Notes under the pieces: model-generated | What the model was told of the DNA's origin: nothing | Databases searched by the model: none | The model's input: only the letters and a program-made list of their open reading frames with translations | In this document: piece after piece, positions 16,221 to 24,294 of the stretch | Numbering within the stretch: the first letter of the stretch is position 1 | Layout: every line of letters begins with the position of its first letter | Position numbers and translations under genes: made by a program | Assembly: GCA_900766165.1 (NCBI GenBank) | Contig: CAAFUK010000044.1 | Location: forward strand, 1 to 36,996 | Source of the DNA: an uncultured Collinsella sp. | GTDB taxonomy: Bacteria; Actinomycetota; Coriobacteriia; Coriobacteriales; Coriobacteriaceae | Length of the DNA stretch: 36,996 nt | Direction: 5' to 3'

Positions 16221-16322
16221 TATAATTAGCCAAGCTAAGTTGGGGACAGATTGAGGCGCACAGGCTTTCGATGCGCCTGTCGACTCGGCAGTTCGCAATT
16301 TATTAGACACGCGGAACGCGTG
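16221..16322 (+). promoter_or_regulatory. Leader of the SPFH operon: -10 box and two hairpins
   Basis: TATAAT at 16221-16226 is a strong -10 hexamer 123 bases before the SPFH start; the -35 is unclear. The leader then contains GGGGACAG at about 16242-16249, a 7-bp hairpin (AGGCGCA 16254-16260 with TGCGCCT 16272-16278) and a CACGCG-GAA-CGCGTG hairpin at 16308-16322. The long structured leader suggests post-initiation control, which is inferred. Confidence 0.5.
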
Positions 16323-16348
16323 GTTTGGGATTAACGAAAGGAATCAGC

Positions 16349-17725
16349 ATGTCACTGTTCCATAGCGATAACGAAAAGGAAGAAAAGCACAGCGGAATTC
16401 TCGGTGCCTTTTCTGTCGACAATATCAAATGGGAGCCTGGCAACGACGAAGATGCCTCGCTTGTCTCATTCCGCTATCCCTACGAGGATTTTCCCAACGG
16501 GTCCTATCTTCAGGTTGCGCAATCGCAGATTGCCGTTTTTACCAACAATATGGGGGCGGGCAGTTCTACTGACGCTACGGGTGCCGGCGATTCTCAGGTA
16601 AGCGTGTTTGTCGGTCCGTGCAAGATCAAGCTCGACACGGGAGACAGCCGATTCGCCCCGTTTCGCAATGCCGCCCATTCGCTTACCGGCGGTAGCTCGG
16701 CGTTTCATTCCGTTGTGTACTTTATCAATACTAACTACATGAACGAGCTGCGCTGGGGCACGACCGAGCCCATCATCGTCCAAGACCCTGAGGAAGACGT
16801 CAACGTTCATGTTCGCGCCTTCGGTTTGTTTGGCGCACATATCGAGCAGAATGACTCGAGCCTGGTTCCCATTCAGGTGAGGAAGTTCCTCGTTAAGGTC
16901 GTGGGCACGCGAGATCGCTATACGCGAGAAGAACTTACTTCCTTTATGCGGGCAAAAATCCTTGAGTATGTTCCTGACCTGCTTGCCAAGGCGATTGTTG
17001 ACCAGGAGGTTTCCGTTCTTAAAATTGCGACGCATCTGAGCGACTTCTCGTCTCAGATGCAGGGCAAGCTCGTTAACTATTTCGATGAGTTTGGTCTCAC
17101 ACTCGATAACTTCTCGTTCAACAGCATCAAGCCCTTCGAAGAGGACCTTGCCGCCATCAACGAGATGAAGATCCAGCGTAAGCGGAGCATTCTCGAGGCA
17201 CAGGGTAACGCTGCCCAGATGGACATCGAGTCCGAGGCACTTGCCAGGAAGCGTGCGCGCGAAGGCTACAACTATCAGCAGGAGCGCGGCATGGACGTAA
17301 TGGAGAGTGCTGCGGGCAATGAGGGGAGTGCCGCATCGGGCCTCATGGGAGCCGGTATGGGACTCGGCATGGGCGTTGGCATGGGCGGTGCATTTGGAGC
17401 CGGCTTCTCCAACTTGGCCAACCAGACCATGGGCGCTGTTGCTCCCATGGTTGGAACGGCTTCCGCGTCCGCAGGTATGCAAAACGGTCCCGTATGTCCC
17501 AGTTGCGGAAACGTTAATCCGATGGGTGCTAAGTTCTGCCTGGAATGCGGACAAAAGTTCGAGCAGGGTGTTGCGTGTTTGGCGTGTGGGCATCTTAACC
17601 CGGTCGGTGCCAAGTTCTGCCTTGAGTGCGGGAACCGGTTGACCTCGCCAAGGTGCCCGAGCTGCGGAGCCGAGTTGCCCGAAGGGACCAAATTCTGCCC
17701 CGATTGTGGAACTAAGATCCAATAA
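16349..17725 (+). CDS. SPFH-domain (YdjI / virion-core-like) protein with three C-terminal zinc ribbons
   Basis: The 458-residue cytoplasmic protein has an SPFH/band-7-like domain of the YdjI type (about 12-250): a GILGAFSVDNIKW start, FINTNYMNELRWGT, FGLFGAHIEQ, then a helical segment with KIQRKRSILEAQGNAAQMD. A Gly/Met-rich low-complexity stretch (about 330-355) follows. Three zinc ribbons of the CPSCG...CLECG type close the protein (about 383-409, 412-436, 438-457). SPFH proteins form oligomeric membrane-associated scaffolds; B. subtilis YdjI belongs to a PspA-linked membrane-stress operon. GAAAGGA supports ATG 16349 over the upstream in-frame start at 16325. It is the first gene of a five-gene operon. 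Confidence 0.9.
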   Translation: MSLFHSDNEKEEKHSGILGAFSVDNIKWEPGNDEDASLVSFRYPYEDFPNGSYLQVAQSQIAVFTNNMGAGSSTDATGAGDSQVSVFVGPCKIKLDTGDSRFAPFRNAAHSLTGGSSAFHSVVYFINTNYMNELRWGTTEPIIVQDPEEDVNVHVRAFGLFGAHIEQNDSSLVPIQVRKFLVKVVGTRDRYTREELTSFMRAKILEYVPDLLAKAIVDQEVSVLKIATHLSDFSSQMQGKLVNYFDEFGLTLDNFSFNSIKPFEEDLAAINEMKIQRKRSILEAQGNAAQMDIESEALARKRAREGYNYQQERGMDVMESAAGNEGSAASGLMGAGMGLGMGVGMGGAFGAGFSNLANQTMGAVAPMVGTASASAGMQNGPVCPSCGNVNPMGAKFCLECGQKFEQGVACLACGHLNPVGAKFCLECGNRLTSPRCPSCGAELPEGTKFCPDCGTKIQ

Positions 17726-17737
17726 GGAGAAACAAAG

Positions 17738-18439
17738 ATGAACGGTTCTGTTAAACGTGTCATTTTAGGCGAGGCAATCGTCTTGGTGGCGTGGCTTGTA
17801 ATTATGTTTGTCTGCCATAACGCGCTGATGAACCCTATCGTCTTTGCTATGTCGCTTGGCTTTGGGGTTTTGGCTTTTGCGGTGGCTTCGATTTCGGCTA
17901 CCATGTCCGATAAGCAGTCCACGGTCAAAAGCACGACCGAAATCCATTATTTGCCGATTGCATTCAGCTGCGCCTATTTTGTTGTTGCCCTTCTTGCCAA
18001 TACGTACTTTGCGTTTGTGGCGTATGGGTGGGGCGGCAGCACGATCCCGGTTGTCGCAAACGTTGCTCTTCTCGTTGTGCTTGTCCTTGTGCAGATGGGT
18101 CTTGGCTCCTATGCCCGCCGGGCAGACCAAAAGGTTGCCGCCGTCGCCGCAAAGACGGTTCAAACGGCGCAGTTCGGATTGTGTGTGGGGCAGCTTCTTG
18201 CCGTAGCGGAGGACGCTCAGGTTAAAGCCGAACTCAAAGCGCTCAAGGATGACATCTCCTTTAGTTCCAACATGTCGCAGCCCCATGTTCAAGAGATCGA
18301 GCGACAGTTCTCCGCCGCGCTTGAGGCGGTCTCGAATTCCATGAGTGCCGATGAGCCGGCAGATGTTACGGTTGGCCTTGTCCATGATGCGCGCAATATC
18401 TGGAAAAAGCGCAATGCGGCGCTGACCGCTGTCAAATAA
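17738..18439 (+). CDS. Four-helix membrane protein of the SPFH operon
   Basis: The 233-residue protein has four membrane helices (about 8-28, 32-52, 72-94 and 100-122). A cytoplasmic helical C-terminal region of about 100 residues follows, with charged stretches (VQEIERQFSAALEAV). I recognise no named family. It starts 12 bases after the SPFH stop with AAGGAGAAA upstream, so the two are co-transcribed and probably act together; the C-terminal helices could contact the SPFH scaffold (inference). Confidence 0.75.
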   Translation: MNGSVKRVILGEAIVLVAWLVIMFVCHNALMNPIVFAMSLGFGVLAFAVASISATMSDKQSTVKSTTEIHYLPIAFSCAYFVVALLANTYFAFVAYGWGGSTIPVVANVALLVVLVLVQMGLGSYARRADQKVAAVAAKTVQTAQFGLCVGQLLAVAEDAQVKAELKALKDDISFSSNMSQPHVQEIERQFSAALEAVSNSMSADEPADVTVGLVHDARNIWKKRNAALTAVK

Positions 18440-18493
18440 GGGCTCGTGCTGCTTTTTGCCAGGGCACTTTGATGGTTGAAGTGGGGGAAGCTA

Positions 18494-19300
18494 TTGGAAA
18501 TCAACGGAATAACTTGCGAGGGCTGCGGCAGCACCGATGTCGAATTTGACCCCGCAACTCGAAAGGTTCATTGCAACCAGTGCGGTCGCGAGATGTACTA
18601 TTCGCGGGCGCATCTGGGGGCCACGGGCAAAATCGCGTTTGCCAAGGACAATGCCATCAAGTTTTTTAAGGGCGGCAACTTCCCGGAGGCCCGCAAATTT
18701 GCCGCAGACGTGCTCAATATGATGCAAGACAACGCGGCGGCACAGTTTATGGTTGCGTACTGCGATGAGTTTTGCGAAGGTCTTTCGGGTTCGATGACGG
18801 TTTTCTTTAAAAGGGCCGAAGATATCCCTCTCGAATATGACGAAGTGCGTGACTTGATCGACTTGTTTGAGTCGACGCTCTACAATATGCGTGACTTTGA
18901 GATTCAGATGGTATCGCTCGTGGTCGCCAATATGCAGAGCATGGAGGATCGGTCTCGACTTGAGAACTTTATCGATGCTGTGTGCCCGTTCTGCATAGCA
19001 CGGCATGCTTCGGAAGACTTTATGACTGCAGAGCGGGAGAGTTTCTATCAAGATATTGCCGCCAACTGCAATATACCCAAAACGTGTCTCGCACTACTCA
19101 AGGGCATTAGAGAGAACCCCGGGTCCCCCTATAAAACTGGTTCGTTTGCGTTACGAAGAAGGACTTCGTACTTTTTCGAACACTATGTGGAGCCAGTCGG
19201 GCGCATCGTCAATTCGATGAAGGCAAGCCAATACAAGCAGAAGTTTCTTGTGGCCTATCAGCAGGTGTCCGAGCAATACCGAAGCATGGCCTCTCAATAA
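18494..19300 (+). CDS. Soluble protein with N-terminal TFIIB-type zinc ribbon and TPR-like helices
   Basis: The 268-residue protein has a CEGCG-x17-CNQCG ribbon (residues 8-32) of the TFIIB/primosomal kind, then a helical region. Its start (AIKFFKGGNFPEARKFAADV) looks like a TPR hairpin. No membrane helix is evident, so it is probably cytoplasmic. No ATG is available; TTG 18494 is chosen because GGGGGAAG lies just upstream and the ribbon follows at once; an in-frame TTG at 18476 lacks a ribosome site. It is the third gene of the SPFH operon. A possible role is as an adaptor that reads or joins the ribbon proteins; that is inference. Confidence 0.75.
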   Translation: MEINGITCEGCGSTDVEFDPATRKVHCNQCGREMYYSRAHLGATGKIAFAKDNAIKFFKGGNFPEARKFAADVLNMMQDNAAAQFMVAYCDEFCEGLSGSMTVFFKRAEDIPLEYDEVRDLIDLFESTLYNMRDFEIQMVSLVVANMQSMEDRSRLENFIDAVCPFCIARHASEDFMTAERESFYQDIAANCNIPKTCLALLKGIRENPGSPYKTGSFALRRRTSYFFEHYVEPVGRIVNSMKASQYKQKFLVAYQQVSEQYRSMASQ

Positions 19301-19372
19301 AGCAGATGGCGGGCGCTTGCTCGCTTAAAGCTATTGGATGATCTAAACGGTACAAACTGAAAGGTGGTACAG

Positions 19373-21028
19373 ATGAGTGATTCGGGATTAGATACTGCCC
19401 TTATCGAGCGCAGGATCGCCGCTATTGGAACTAAAGTTGACCAGATGACCACGAAGGTCGATAAGGTCGAATCCCAAATGGAGGAAGTGCGGAAGGACCT
19501 TAAAAAGCTCCGAAAGGACTTTCTCGAGATGATGCTCGAGCAGCGTCGTACCGCCGCACTTGAGCAGGCGACTACGGAGCTCGTGAGCGTCCGGCAGGAG
19601 ATGGACAAGAAGTTCGGCAACTACTCGGTGGTTCGAAACACCATGGTCGGTATTCTCCAGGCAACCGATGCAGCGCTCGTGCGCAAGGCGACGATTTCGA
19701 CGGTCTCCGAGGAGTTAATGATCTCTACCCCGGACTACTGGCTGGCACCTGTCCTGGTTGCCCTTGCGGCATGGATCAACAACAACCGAGATCTTGCAGA
19801 GCGCGCAATACGCGAGGCTGTCAAACGTGACAACGAGCACACGTCGCTTGCGATGGCTCTGATCTGCAGACGTAATAACCGCACGGCTACGTGCTACGAA
19901 TGGCTAGCGCGCTACTTCTCGACGCAAAACGCCGCCCGCATCGATGCCGATGCGATGGTCTACATCGATGCCTATATCAACGGCATCTTCGGAACCGACG
20001 AAAAGCACCTGTGCGACGACTATATGGCGGGTTGGATCGAGCAGATCAGAAATCAGAGCCCTGAGTTCGAGAATGAGCAGTCAGAGTCATGGGCGGAGTA
20101 CTTTACCGGCTACGAGGAGGATATGAGCTCGAGATATCCGGCGCTCAAGGTGGTGGTCAAGGAGTTTGACTACATCAATAAGTATCTCGGTAAAGTCGAG
20201 GCAATCGAGAGCATCTCCAATGACTTCGCCGACCTCAGAGCTTCTGATGTTGACGAGAGGACGCTTGCCGAGCAGGTTGACAGGCATTTGATGGAGCTCG
20301 TTAACTCCGATGACTCCAAGGAGCGAAATTTGCGCCGCCAGGAGGAGTATCTTCTTGCGGTCAAGGCATTTGGCGGAGACGTGGAGCGCGCCCGAGAGCT
20401 CGTCAATCGTCGCCGCGATGAGAAGCGTCAGCAGACGATGAACATCATCGACCAGATGACACGCTCGATGCGCGACCAGAGTGCGTCTGTGGATGTGCAT
20501 AAGAAGAAGACTGCAATTCAGTTTTTGGGTTCCTATATCAACGGTGGTTTCAACCGGTATCGCAAGAGCGATATCCCCGAATTTCCGCAGGCGATCACCC
20601 TTGACTTCGACGGATGGACAAGCAGGGCGGTTACCGGCGATGAGGGCAATGCGCTGCGCGGCGATTATGTTCGCTATGTCGGTGAAGAGAAGAAAAAGGA
20701 GCTCGCTGAGCTTGATGTCAGGGTTGCGAAGGGCAACAAGAGCTACAAGATAGCGGCCGTTGTCCTCGCTGTTTTGGGAGTAGCTTTCTTTGCGTTTGTA
20801 AACCAGGTTATTGGCATTCTGCTACTTGCGGGGGCTGGCTATTGTCTAGTAAAGACGAGCCTCTCGGGCAAGCAGCGCACTGCGGAGGCAGAAGAGATTG
20901 AGGCCAAATACTCCAAACGCATCCAGGAAGGCTGTTCCGAGATCGATCTGGCGCTTAATCAGTGGAAGAGCGCGAAGGAAGCGGCGGCCGAGCGCAGCGA
21001 CCTGCTTAAGCTCGATAAGGTTGCCTAG
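19373..21028 (+). CDS. Coiled-coil protein with C-terminal membrane hairpin, SPFH operon
   Basis: The 551-residue protein begins with a strong coiled coil (about 8-75, KVDQMTTKVDKVESQM then KLRKDFLEMMLEQR). A large helical domain of about 350 residues follows, with repeat-like helices (WINNNRDLAERAIREAVKRD). Two closely spaced membrane helices lie at about 458-498 (AAVVLAVLGVAFFAFVN and GILLLAGAGYCLV), and a charged helical tail ends the protein. Both ends should lie in the cytoplasm. The start ATG 19373 has GAAAGGTGG upstream; the frame is open to 19364. No enzymatic motif is visible. It is the fourth gene of the SPFH operon and could serve as a scaffold or membrane-tethered effector. Confidence 0.75.
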   Translation: MSDSGLDTALIERRIAAIGTKVDQMTTKVDKVESQMEEVRKDLKKLRKDFLEMMLEQRRTAALEQATTELVSVRQEMDKKFGNYSVVRNTMVGILQATDAALVRKATISTVSEELMISTPDYWLAPVLVALAAWINNNRDLAERAIREAVKRDNEHTSLAMALICRRNNRTATCYEWLARYFSTQNAARIDADAMVYIDAYINGIFGTDEKHLCDDYMAGWIEQIRNQSPEFENEQSESWAEYFTGYEEDMSSRYPALKVVVKEFDYINKYLGKVEAIESISNDFADLRASDVDERTLAEQVDRHLMELVNSDDSKERNLRRQEEYLLAVKAFGGDVERARELVNRRRDEKRQQTMNIIDQMTRSMRDQSASVDVHKKKTAIQFLGSYINGGFNRYRKSDIPEFPQAITLDFDGWTSRAVTGDEGNALRGDYVRYVGEEKKKELAELDVRVAKGNKSYKIAAVVLAVLGVAFFAFVNQVIGILLLAGAGYCLVKTSLSGKQRTAEAEEIEAKYSKRIQEGCSEIDLALNQWKSAKEAAAERSDLLKLDKVA

Positions 21029-21069
21029 CCGATAGGATTGACTCGATAACCATGAATGGAGTGAAATAG

Positions 21070-21261
21070 ATGACTGATGATGTGACTGATTTCGACCATA
21101 ACGATGCTGCGATGCAGGACTTCGATGCATTGAGCGAGCTCGATAGTCTGTTTGAAGAGGACGAGCGACTGAAGCAAGCTGAGAACAATGTTTTGACTCA
21201 AAATCTCTCAGGCTTTGCAAACTGCTTTCCCGATTGGGATTTGCATCCGCCGGTAGCGTAG
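21070..21261 (+). CDS. Small acidic protein at the end of the SPFH operon
   Basis: The 63-residue protein is very rich in Asp and Glu in its first 40 residues (DFDALSELDSLFEEDERLKQ) and ends with a short aromatic segment (ANCFPDWDLHPP). It has no membrane helix and no recognisable domain. A GGAG site precedes ATG 21070 and the operon terminator follows 51 bases after the stop, so it is probably expressed. Small acidic proteins in such positions can be regulators or assembly factors, but its function is unknown. Confidence 0.6.
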   Translation: MTDDVTDFDHNDAAMQDFDALSELDSLFEEDERLKQAENNVLTQNLSGFANCFPDWDLHPPVA

Positions 21262-21294
21262 AAAAGCGCTTGAAACACAAGCTGCGATCATTTG

Positions 21295-21310
21295 GAAACA
21301 TCGATGTTTC
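21295..21310. repeat. Perfect 16-bp palindrome
   Basis: GAAACATCGATGTTTC at 21295-21310 equals its own reverse complement. It lies between the last gene of the SPFH operon and its terminator. It could be a protein-binding site or a chance palindrome. Confidence 0.4.
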
Positions 21311-21311
21311 T

Positions 21312-21350
21312 GCGGGCTAGAAGCCATGGGGCTTTTGGCCCGCTGTCTTT
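21312..21350 (+). terminator. Terminator of the SPFH operon
   Basis: GCGGGCTAGAAGCC (21312-21325) pairs with GGCTTTTGGCCCGC (21330-21343) with two G-U pairs around an ATGG loop. The tail TGTCTTT is moderately T-rich. Confidence 0.65.
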
Positions 21351-21462
21351 CATATGCTGGTCGGCGGCATAGGGCATCAACCGTATTCTAGGTTCTTGGA
21401 AGCCAAGCCGACTTGCTTCGGATCGGGCGCTACACCAACTTTCTCGACACTACCAATCTGAC

Positions 21463-21496
21463 AGGGCCTCGTCCGTGCTCGGGCGGGGCCCTTTTG
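21463..21496 (+). terminator. Second terminator before the toxin-antitoxin pair
   Basis: A 13-bp stem (21463-21475 with 21480-21492, two G-U pairs) ends in CCCTTTTG. No gene is apparent between the two terminators; this one insulates the toxin-antitoxin promoter. Confidence 0.8.
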
Positions 21497-21528
21497 TGTG
21501 ACCTAAAAGGTTTGCTATACTGCTAGCA
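21494..21528 (+). promoter_or_regulatory. Toxin-antitoxin promoter with overlapping operator
   Basis: An extended -10 element (TGC then TATACT at 21516-21521) lies 16 bp after a weak -35 (TTGTGT, 21494-21499). The inverted repeat TGCTA (21513-21517) and TAGCA (21524-21528) straddles the -10, a typical position for autorepression by a ribbon-helix-helix antitoxin. Confidence 0.65.
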
Positions 21529-21545
21529 CGTAGGAAGGAGCCGCT

Positions 21546-21890
21546 ATGGGTACGGCAATGGTGCAGCTCAACACACGAATCGATCCTATGCTCAAGGCTG
21601 GTGGCGATGCGGTCCTGACTCGCAATGGATTGGGGCCGAGTGATGCCATTCGCGCGCTTTGGGCCTATCTTGTCGAGCATCAAGCGTTGCCGGGATTTAT
21701 GCTGGCGGATAAGCGTGAGCTGCCCCGCGCGAAGAGCCTTGCCGAGCAGGGGTGTGGGCTAGCTTTTTCCTCGTTGGGGCTAAGCGCTTCGGATTTTGCG
21801 CCAGCTGAATCGTCTGCGGAAGACTGGGATGCCGTATGCGATGATATGTATGACGCGATGATTGCCGACATGGAGGCGAATTGCCGATGA
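21546..21890 (+). CDS. RelB/DinJ-family antitoxin
   Basis: The 114-residue protein starts with a ribbon-helix-helix unit (VQLNTRIDPMLKAGGDAVL then GLGPSDAIRALWAYLVEH) like DinJ/RelB antitoxins, which bind DNA as dimers. An acidic C-terminal tail (about 75-114, many Asp/Glu) is the likely toxin-neutralising part. AAGGAG lies five bases before the ATG. It overlaps the next gene by four bases (ATGA), the classic toxin-antitoxin arrangement. Its partner is a PIN nuclease rather than the YafQ/RelE-type toxin usual for this antitoxin family. Confidence 0.85.
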   Translation: MGTAMVQLNTRIDPMLKAGGDAVLTRNGLGPSDAIRALWAYLVEHQALPGFMLADKRELPRAKSLAEQGCGLAFSSLGLSASDFAPAESSAEDWDAVCDDMYDAMIADMEANCR

Positions 21891-22354
21891 TCGAGGCAAA
21901 GCGCCTGCTTGTGGATACGAATGTGTGGCTTGATTATTACCTGCAAGAGGGGGCATTCGACGAAGCGAAGCACCTGGTGGAGCTTGCCGAGGCGGAAAAG
22001 ATTGACCTTCTGTACGCGCCAACGACGGCAAAGGATGTGTTCTACATTTTGCCTCGGCGTCTAGCTCGGCGGAACGCGAACGGAGTCAACGTGTCGTTTG
22101 CTCCGGCATCATGGGCCTGTATCGAGCATATGATGCAGGTGGCAACGGCTTCTCCGCTTTCGTTGGCGGAGTGCGAGATGGCACGAATGCTTGGCAAGCG
22201 TATGCCGGATCTTGAAGACAACCTCATCATCGCCTCGGGCGAGACGGCGGATGTTGACTATGTGGTCACGAGTGACCGACGCATGCTGGAGGCAATGCCT
22301 GAGGTGTGCCTGACGCCTGCCCGTGCTCTCGAGCTGATTGGAATTCTCAACTGA
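21887..22354 (+). CDS. PIN-domain ribonuclease toxin (VapC-like)
   Basis: The 155-residue protein is a PIN-domain endoribonuclease. The acidic residues that bind the metal are visible: Asp10 in LLVDTNVWLDY, an acidic residue around Glu97 in the central helix, Asp111 in DLEDNLI, and Asp130 in VVTSDRRM. PIN toxins cut tRNA or other RNA and slow growth until neutralised. The start ATG overlaps the antitoxin stop, so translation is coupled. The next gene starts 65 bases later and is not related. Confidence 0.9.
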   Translation: MIEAKRLLVDTNVWLDYYLQEGAFDEAKHLVELAEAEKIDLLYAPTTAKDVFYILPRRLARRNANGVNVSFAPASWACIEHMMQVATASPLSLAECEMARMLGKRMPDLEDNLIIASGETADVDYVVTSDRRMLEAMPEVCLTPARALELIGILN

Positions 22355-22419
22355 TCTTGCCCGTTTCGTTTCGCTATCATATTGAGCATTATGGCTCTCA
22401 TGCAATTTTGGAGGACGGA

Positions 22420-22884
22420 ATGGCGGATAACGAAGCGCTGTTTACGCCTGAGCTGGTGTTTTTTGATTGGGAGTGCGCGGCGCCGGATGAGGTGTTTGCG
22501 CAGCTCGAGGACGAGCTCGCCCCGCGCGGCTACATTGCGCCCGGTTGGCTCGACGCCGTCCGCACACGCGAGGGCGCTTATCCCACGGGGCTTGCCATGC
22601 CGGCGGCTAACATCGCTATCCCGCATACCGACCCGGGGTTTGTGGCTAAGCCCTATATTGCCGTGGTAAAGCCTGCCGCGCCTGTGACGTTTAACGCGAT
22701 GGCGGGCATGGGCGCTCCGGTGCCGGCGCAGATCATCGTCAACCTGGGTATTTCCGAGCCGGGCGGTCAGGTCGAGGCCCTGCAGGCGCTCATGAATATC
22801 TTTATGGACGCCGACGCCGCAGCCGATGTTCTCGGCCAGACCACGCCCCAGGGCATGGTCGACGCCATCCGCCGCCACTTCTAA
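22420..22884 (+). CDS. PTS EIIA component, fructose/mannitol or galactitol type
   Basis: The 154-residue protein is a stand-alone phosphotransferase EIIA domain (PF00359). His69 in AIPHTDP is the phosphorylation site that passes phosphate from HPr to an EIIB. The length and DEVFAQLEDEL...GYIAPGWLDAV start resemble galactitol-type EIIA. The frame is open to 22306, but ATG 22420 has GGAGGACGG directly upstream. No EIIB or EIIC lies nearby, so it either serves a permease elsewhere or acts as a regulator. Confidence 0.85.
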   Translation: MADNEALFTPELVFFDWECAAPDEVFAQLEDELAPRGYIAPGWLDAVRTREGAYPTGLAMPAANIAIPHTDPGFVAKPYIAVVKPAAPVTFNAMAGMGAPVPAQIIVNLGISEPGGQVEALQALMNIFMDADAAADVLGQTTPQGMVDAIRRHF

Positions 22885-22893
22885 GGTGGCAGT

Positions 22894-22947
22894 TAGACCT
22901 GTCCCCTTTGCACCAAAATGGTGCAGATTAACCTGTCCCCCATGCAC
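22894..22947 (-). repeat. Intergenic hairpin element with two CTGTCCCC copies
   Basis: Between the EIIA gene and the foldase gene, ACCTGTCCCC occurs twice (about 22902-22911 and 22931-22940). Between them lies GCACCAAAATGGTGC (22912-22926), a 6-bp hairpin; the second copy is flanked by a TGCACCA/TGGTGCA pair. Read on the minus strand this is the GGGGACAG motif in or beside a hairpin, as in the other elements of this window. Confidence 0.6.
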
Positions 22948-23016
22948 CAGGTGTGTCGCGGGGGCTGCGTTGTGACACAATGGCGTTTGTTCGATTCGTG
23001 ATGCGAAAGGCCAAAC

Positions 23017-24240
23017 ATGGCAAACAAGAAAAAGAACCCCGAGGTCGCGCCGACGTCCGAGCAACGGTCCCGCGCCGCCTCCAGCTCTCGCAAGAAGCAG
23101 CGCAAGACCTATGTGTCCAAGACCGTCAAGATTGTCCTGGTGGTCATCGGCGTGCTGGCGATGCTGCTCTCCGTCTCGGCCATGGCGTGCTCCGGCCTGA
23201 TGTCGCAGACCGAAAGCGCCGGCTCGGGCTATAAGCTCACCGGTGGCGTGGCTGCCACTATCAACGGCACCAACCTCACCGAGGACACCGTGACCAAGCA
23301 GATTATGAGCATGCGCACGTCCTATGGCTACACCAAGGACAAGGACTGGGCGCAGTACCTGGTCGACAATGACCTCACGCCCAAGAAGTACCGCAAGCAG
23401 CTCATCGACTCCTACACGCAGCAGATTCTGCTTCAGCAGGCGCAGAAGGAAAACGGCGCGACGGTGTCGGACGAGGAGGTCGAGAAGGCTTGGAAGGACG
23501 CGTGCAAGAGCGCGGGCGGCGCCAAGACCTTTAAGAAGACGCTTAAGACCTACGGCTACACCGAGGACACCTACAAGGATTCGCTCAAGGAGAGCCTGGC
23601 GCAGCAGAAGCTCAAGGATGCCGTGGCACCCACCAGCAAGCCCAAGGACAGCGAGATTGTCGATTACATCAATGAGAACCTGTCCAACTACAACGATGCC
23701 CGTCGTTCGTCGAATATCCTGATTAAGGTCGATTCCGACGCATCTGACGAGGACAAGGCCGCCGCCAAGGCCAAGGCGCAGGAGTGCTTGGACAAGATTA
23801 GCTCCGGCGAGCTGAGCTTTGAGGACGCCGTAAAGCAGTATTCCGACGACACCGGCTCCAAGGAGAAGAAGGGCGATGTGGGCTGGGACAAGCTCACCAC
23901 CTTCGTCGACAGCTATCAGGCGGCGCTCGAAGGCCTTAACAAGGGCGACGTGAGCGACGTCGTCGAGTCGACCTATGGTTACCACATCATCAAGTGCACC
24001 GACTACTTCCATGTCGATAATCAGGTCGATGACATTAAACAGGTGCCCAAGGACATCAAGAAGTATGTCTCCAACGTGGTGAAGACGCAGGCAGAGAGCA
24101 CTGCGTACAGCGAGTGGCTGGAGCAGTACAAGAAAGACGCCGACATCACCGTTAACCCCATGCCCAAGGATGTGCCGTACAACGTCAGCCTGAAGGGCGT
24201 CACCAAGAGTTCGACCGACGATTCGTCGACGACTGAGTAA
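23017..24240 (+). CDS. Membrane-anchored parvulin-type foldase (PrsA/SurA-like)
   Basis: The 407-residue protein helps secreted proteins fold outside the membrane. It has a basic N-terminus (1-35), one hydrophobic segment (38-58) ending at Cys58 in AMACSG, which is a poor lipobox, so a lipid anchor is possible but unproven. A SurA-N-like helical domain (about 75-215) follows, then a parvulin peptidyl-prolyl isomerase domain (about 225-345). The latter shows SSNILIKVDSDASDEDKA, FEDAVKQYSDDTGSKEKKGDVGW and GYHIIKCTDYF. It is Lys/Asp-rich, as usual for this family. It lies upstream of the GatB/YqeY gene. Confidence 0.88.
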   Translation: MANKKKNPEVAPTSEQRSRAASSSRKKQRKTYVSKTVKIVLVVIGVLAMLLSVSAMACSGLMSQTESAGSGYKLTGGVAATINGTNLTEDTVTKQIMSMRTSYGYTKDKDWAQYLVDNDLTPKKYRKQLIDSYTQQILLQQAQKENGATVSDEEVEKAWKDACKSAGGAKTFKKTLKTYGYTEDTYKDSLKESLAQQKLKDAVAPTSKPKDSEIVDYINENLSNYNDARRSSNILIKVDSDASDEDKAAAKAKAQECLDKISSGELSFEDAVKQYSDDTGSKEKKGDVGWDKLTTFVDSYQAALEGLNKGDVSDVVESTYGYHIIKCTDYFHVDNQVDDIKQVPKDIKKYVSNVVKTQAESTAYSEWLEQYKKDADITVNPMPKDVPYNVSLKGVTKSSTDDSSTTE

Positions 24241-24245
24241 TCATG

Positions 24246-24271
24246 GGGCGGCGCTCACATGAGTGCCGCCC
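24246..24271 (+). repeat. 11-bp hairpin between foldase and YqeY genes
   Basis: GGGCGGCGCTC (24246-24256) pairs with GAGTGCCGCCC (24261-24271) with one G-U pair and an ACAT loop, six bases after the foldase stop. No T run follows, so it may stabilise the upstream mRNA 3' end. Confidence 0.6.
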
Positions 24272-24294
24272 ACGCTATTGAGGAGGATTTGCAG

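Noticed and set aside
22258..24012. A 584-codon open frame on the minus strand opposite the EIIA and foldase genes
   Set aside because: Antisense artefact of the same kind; it crosses three well-supported plus-strand genes and has no ribosome site or family match.
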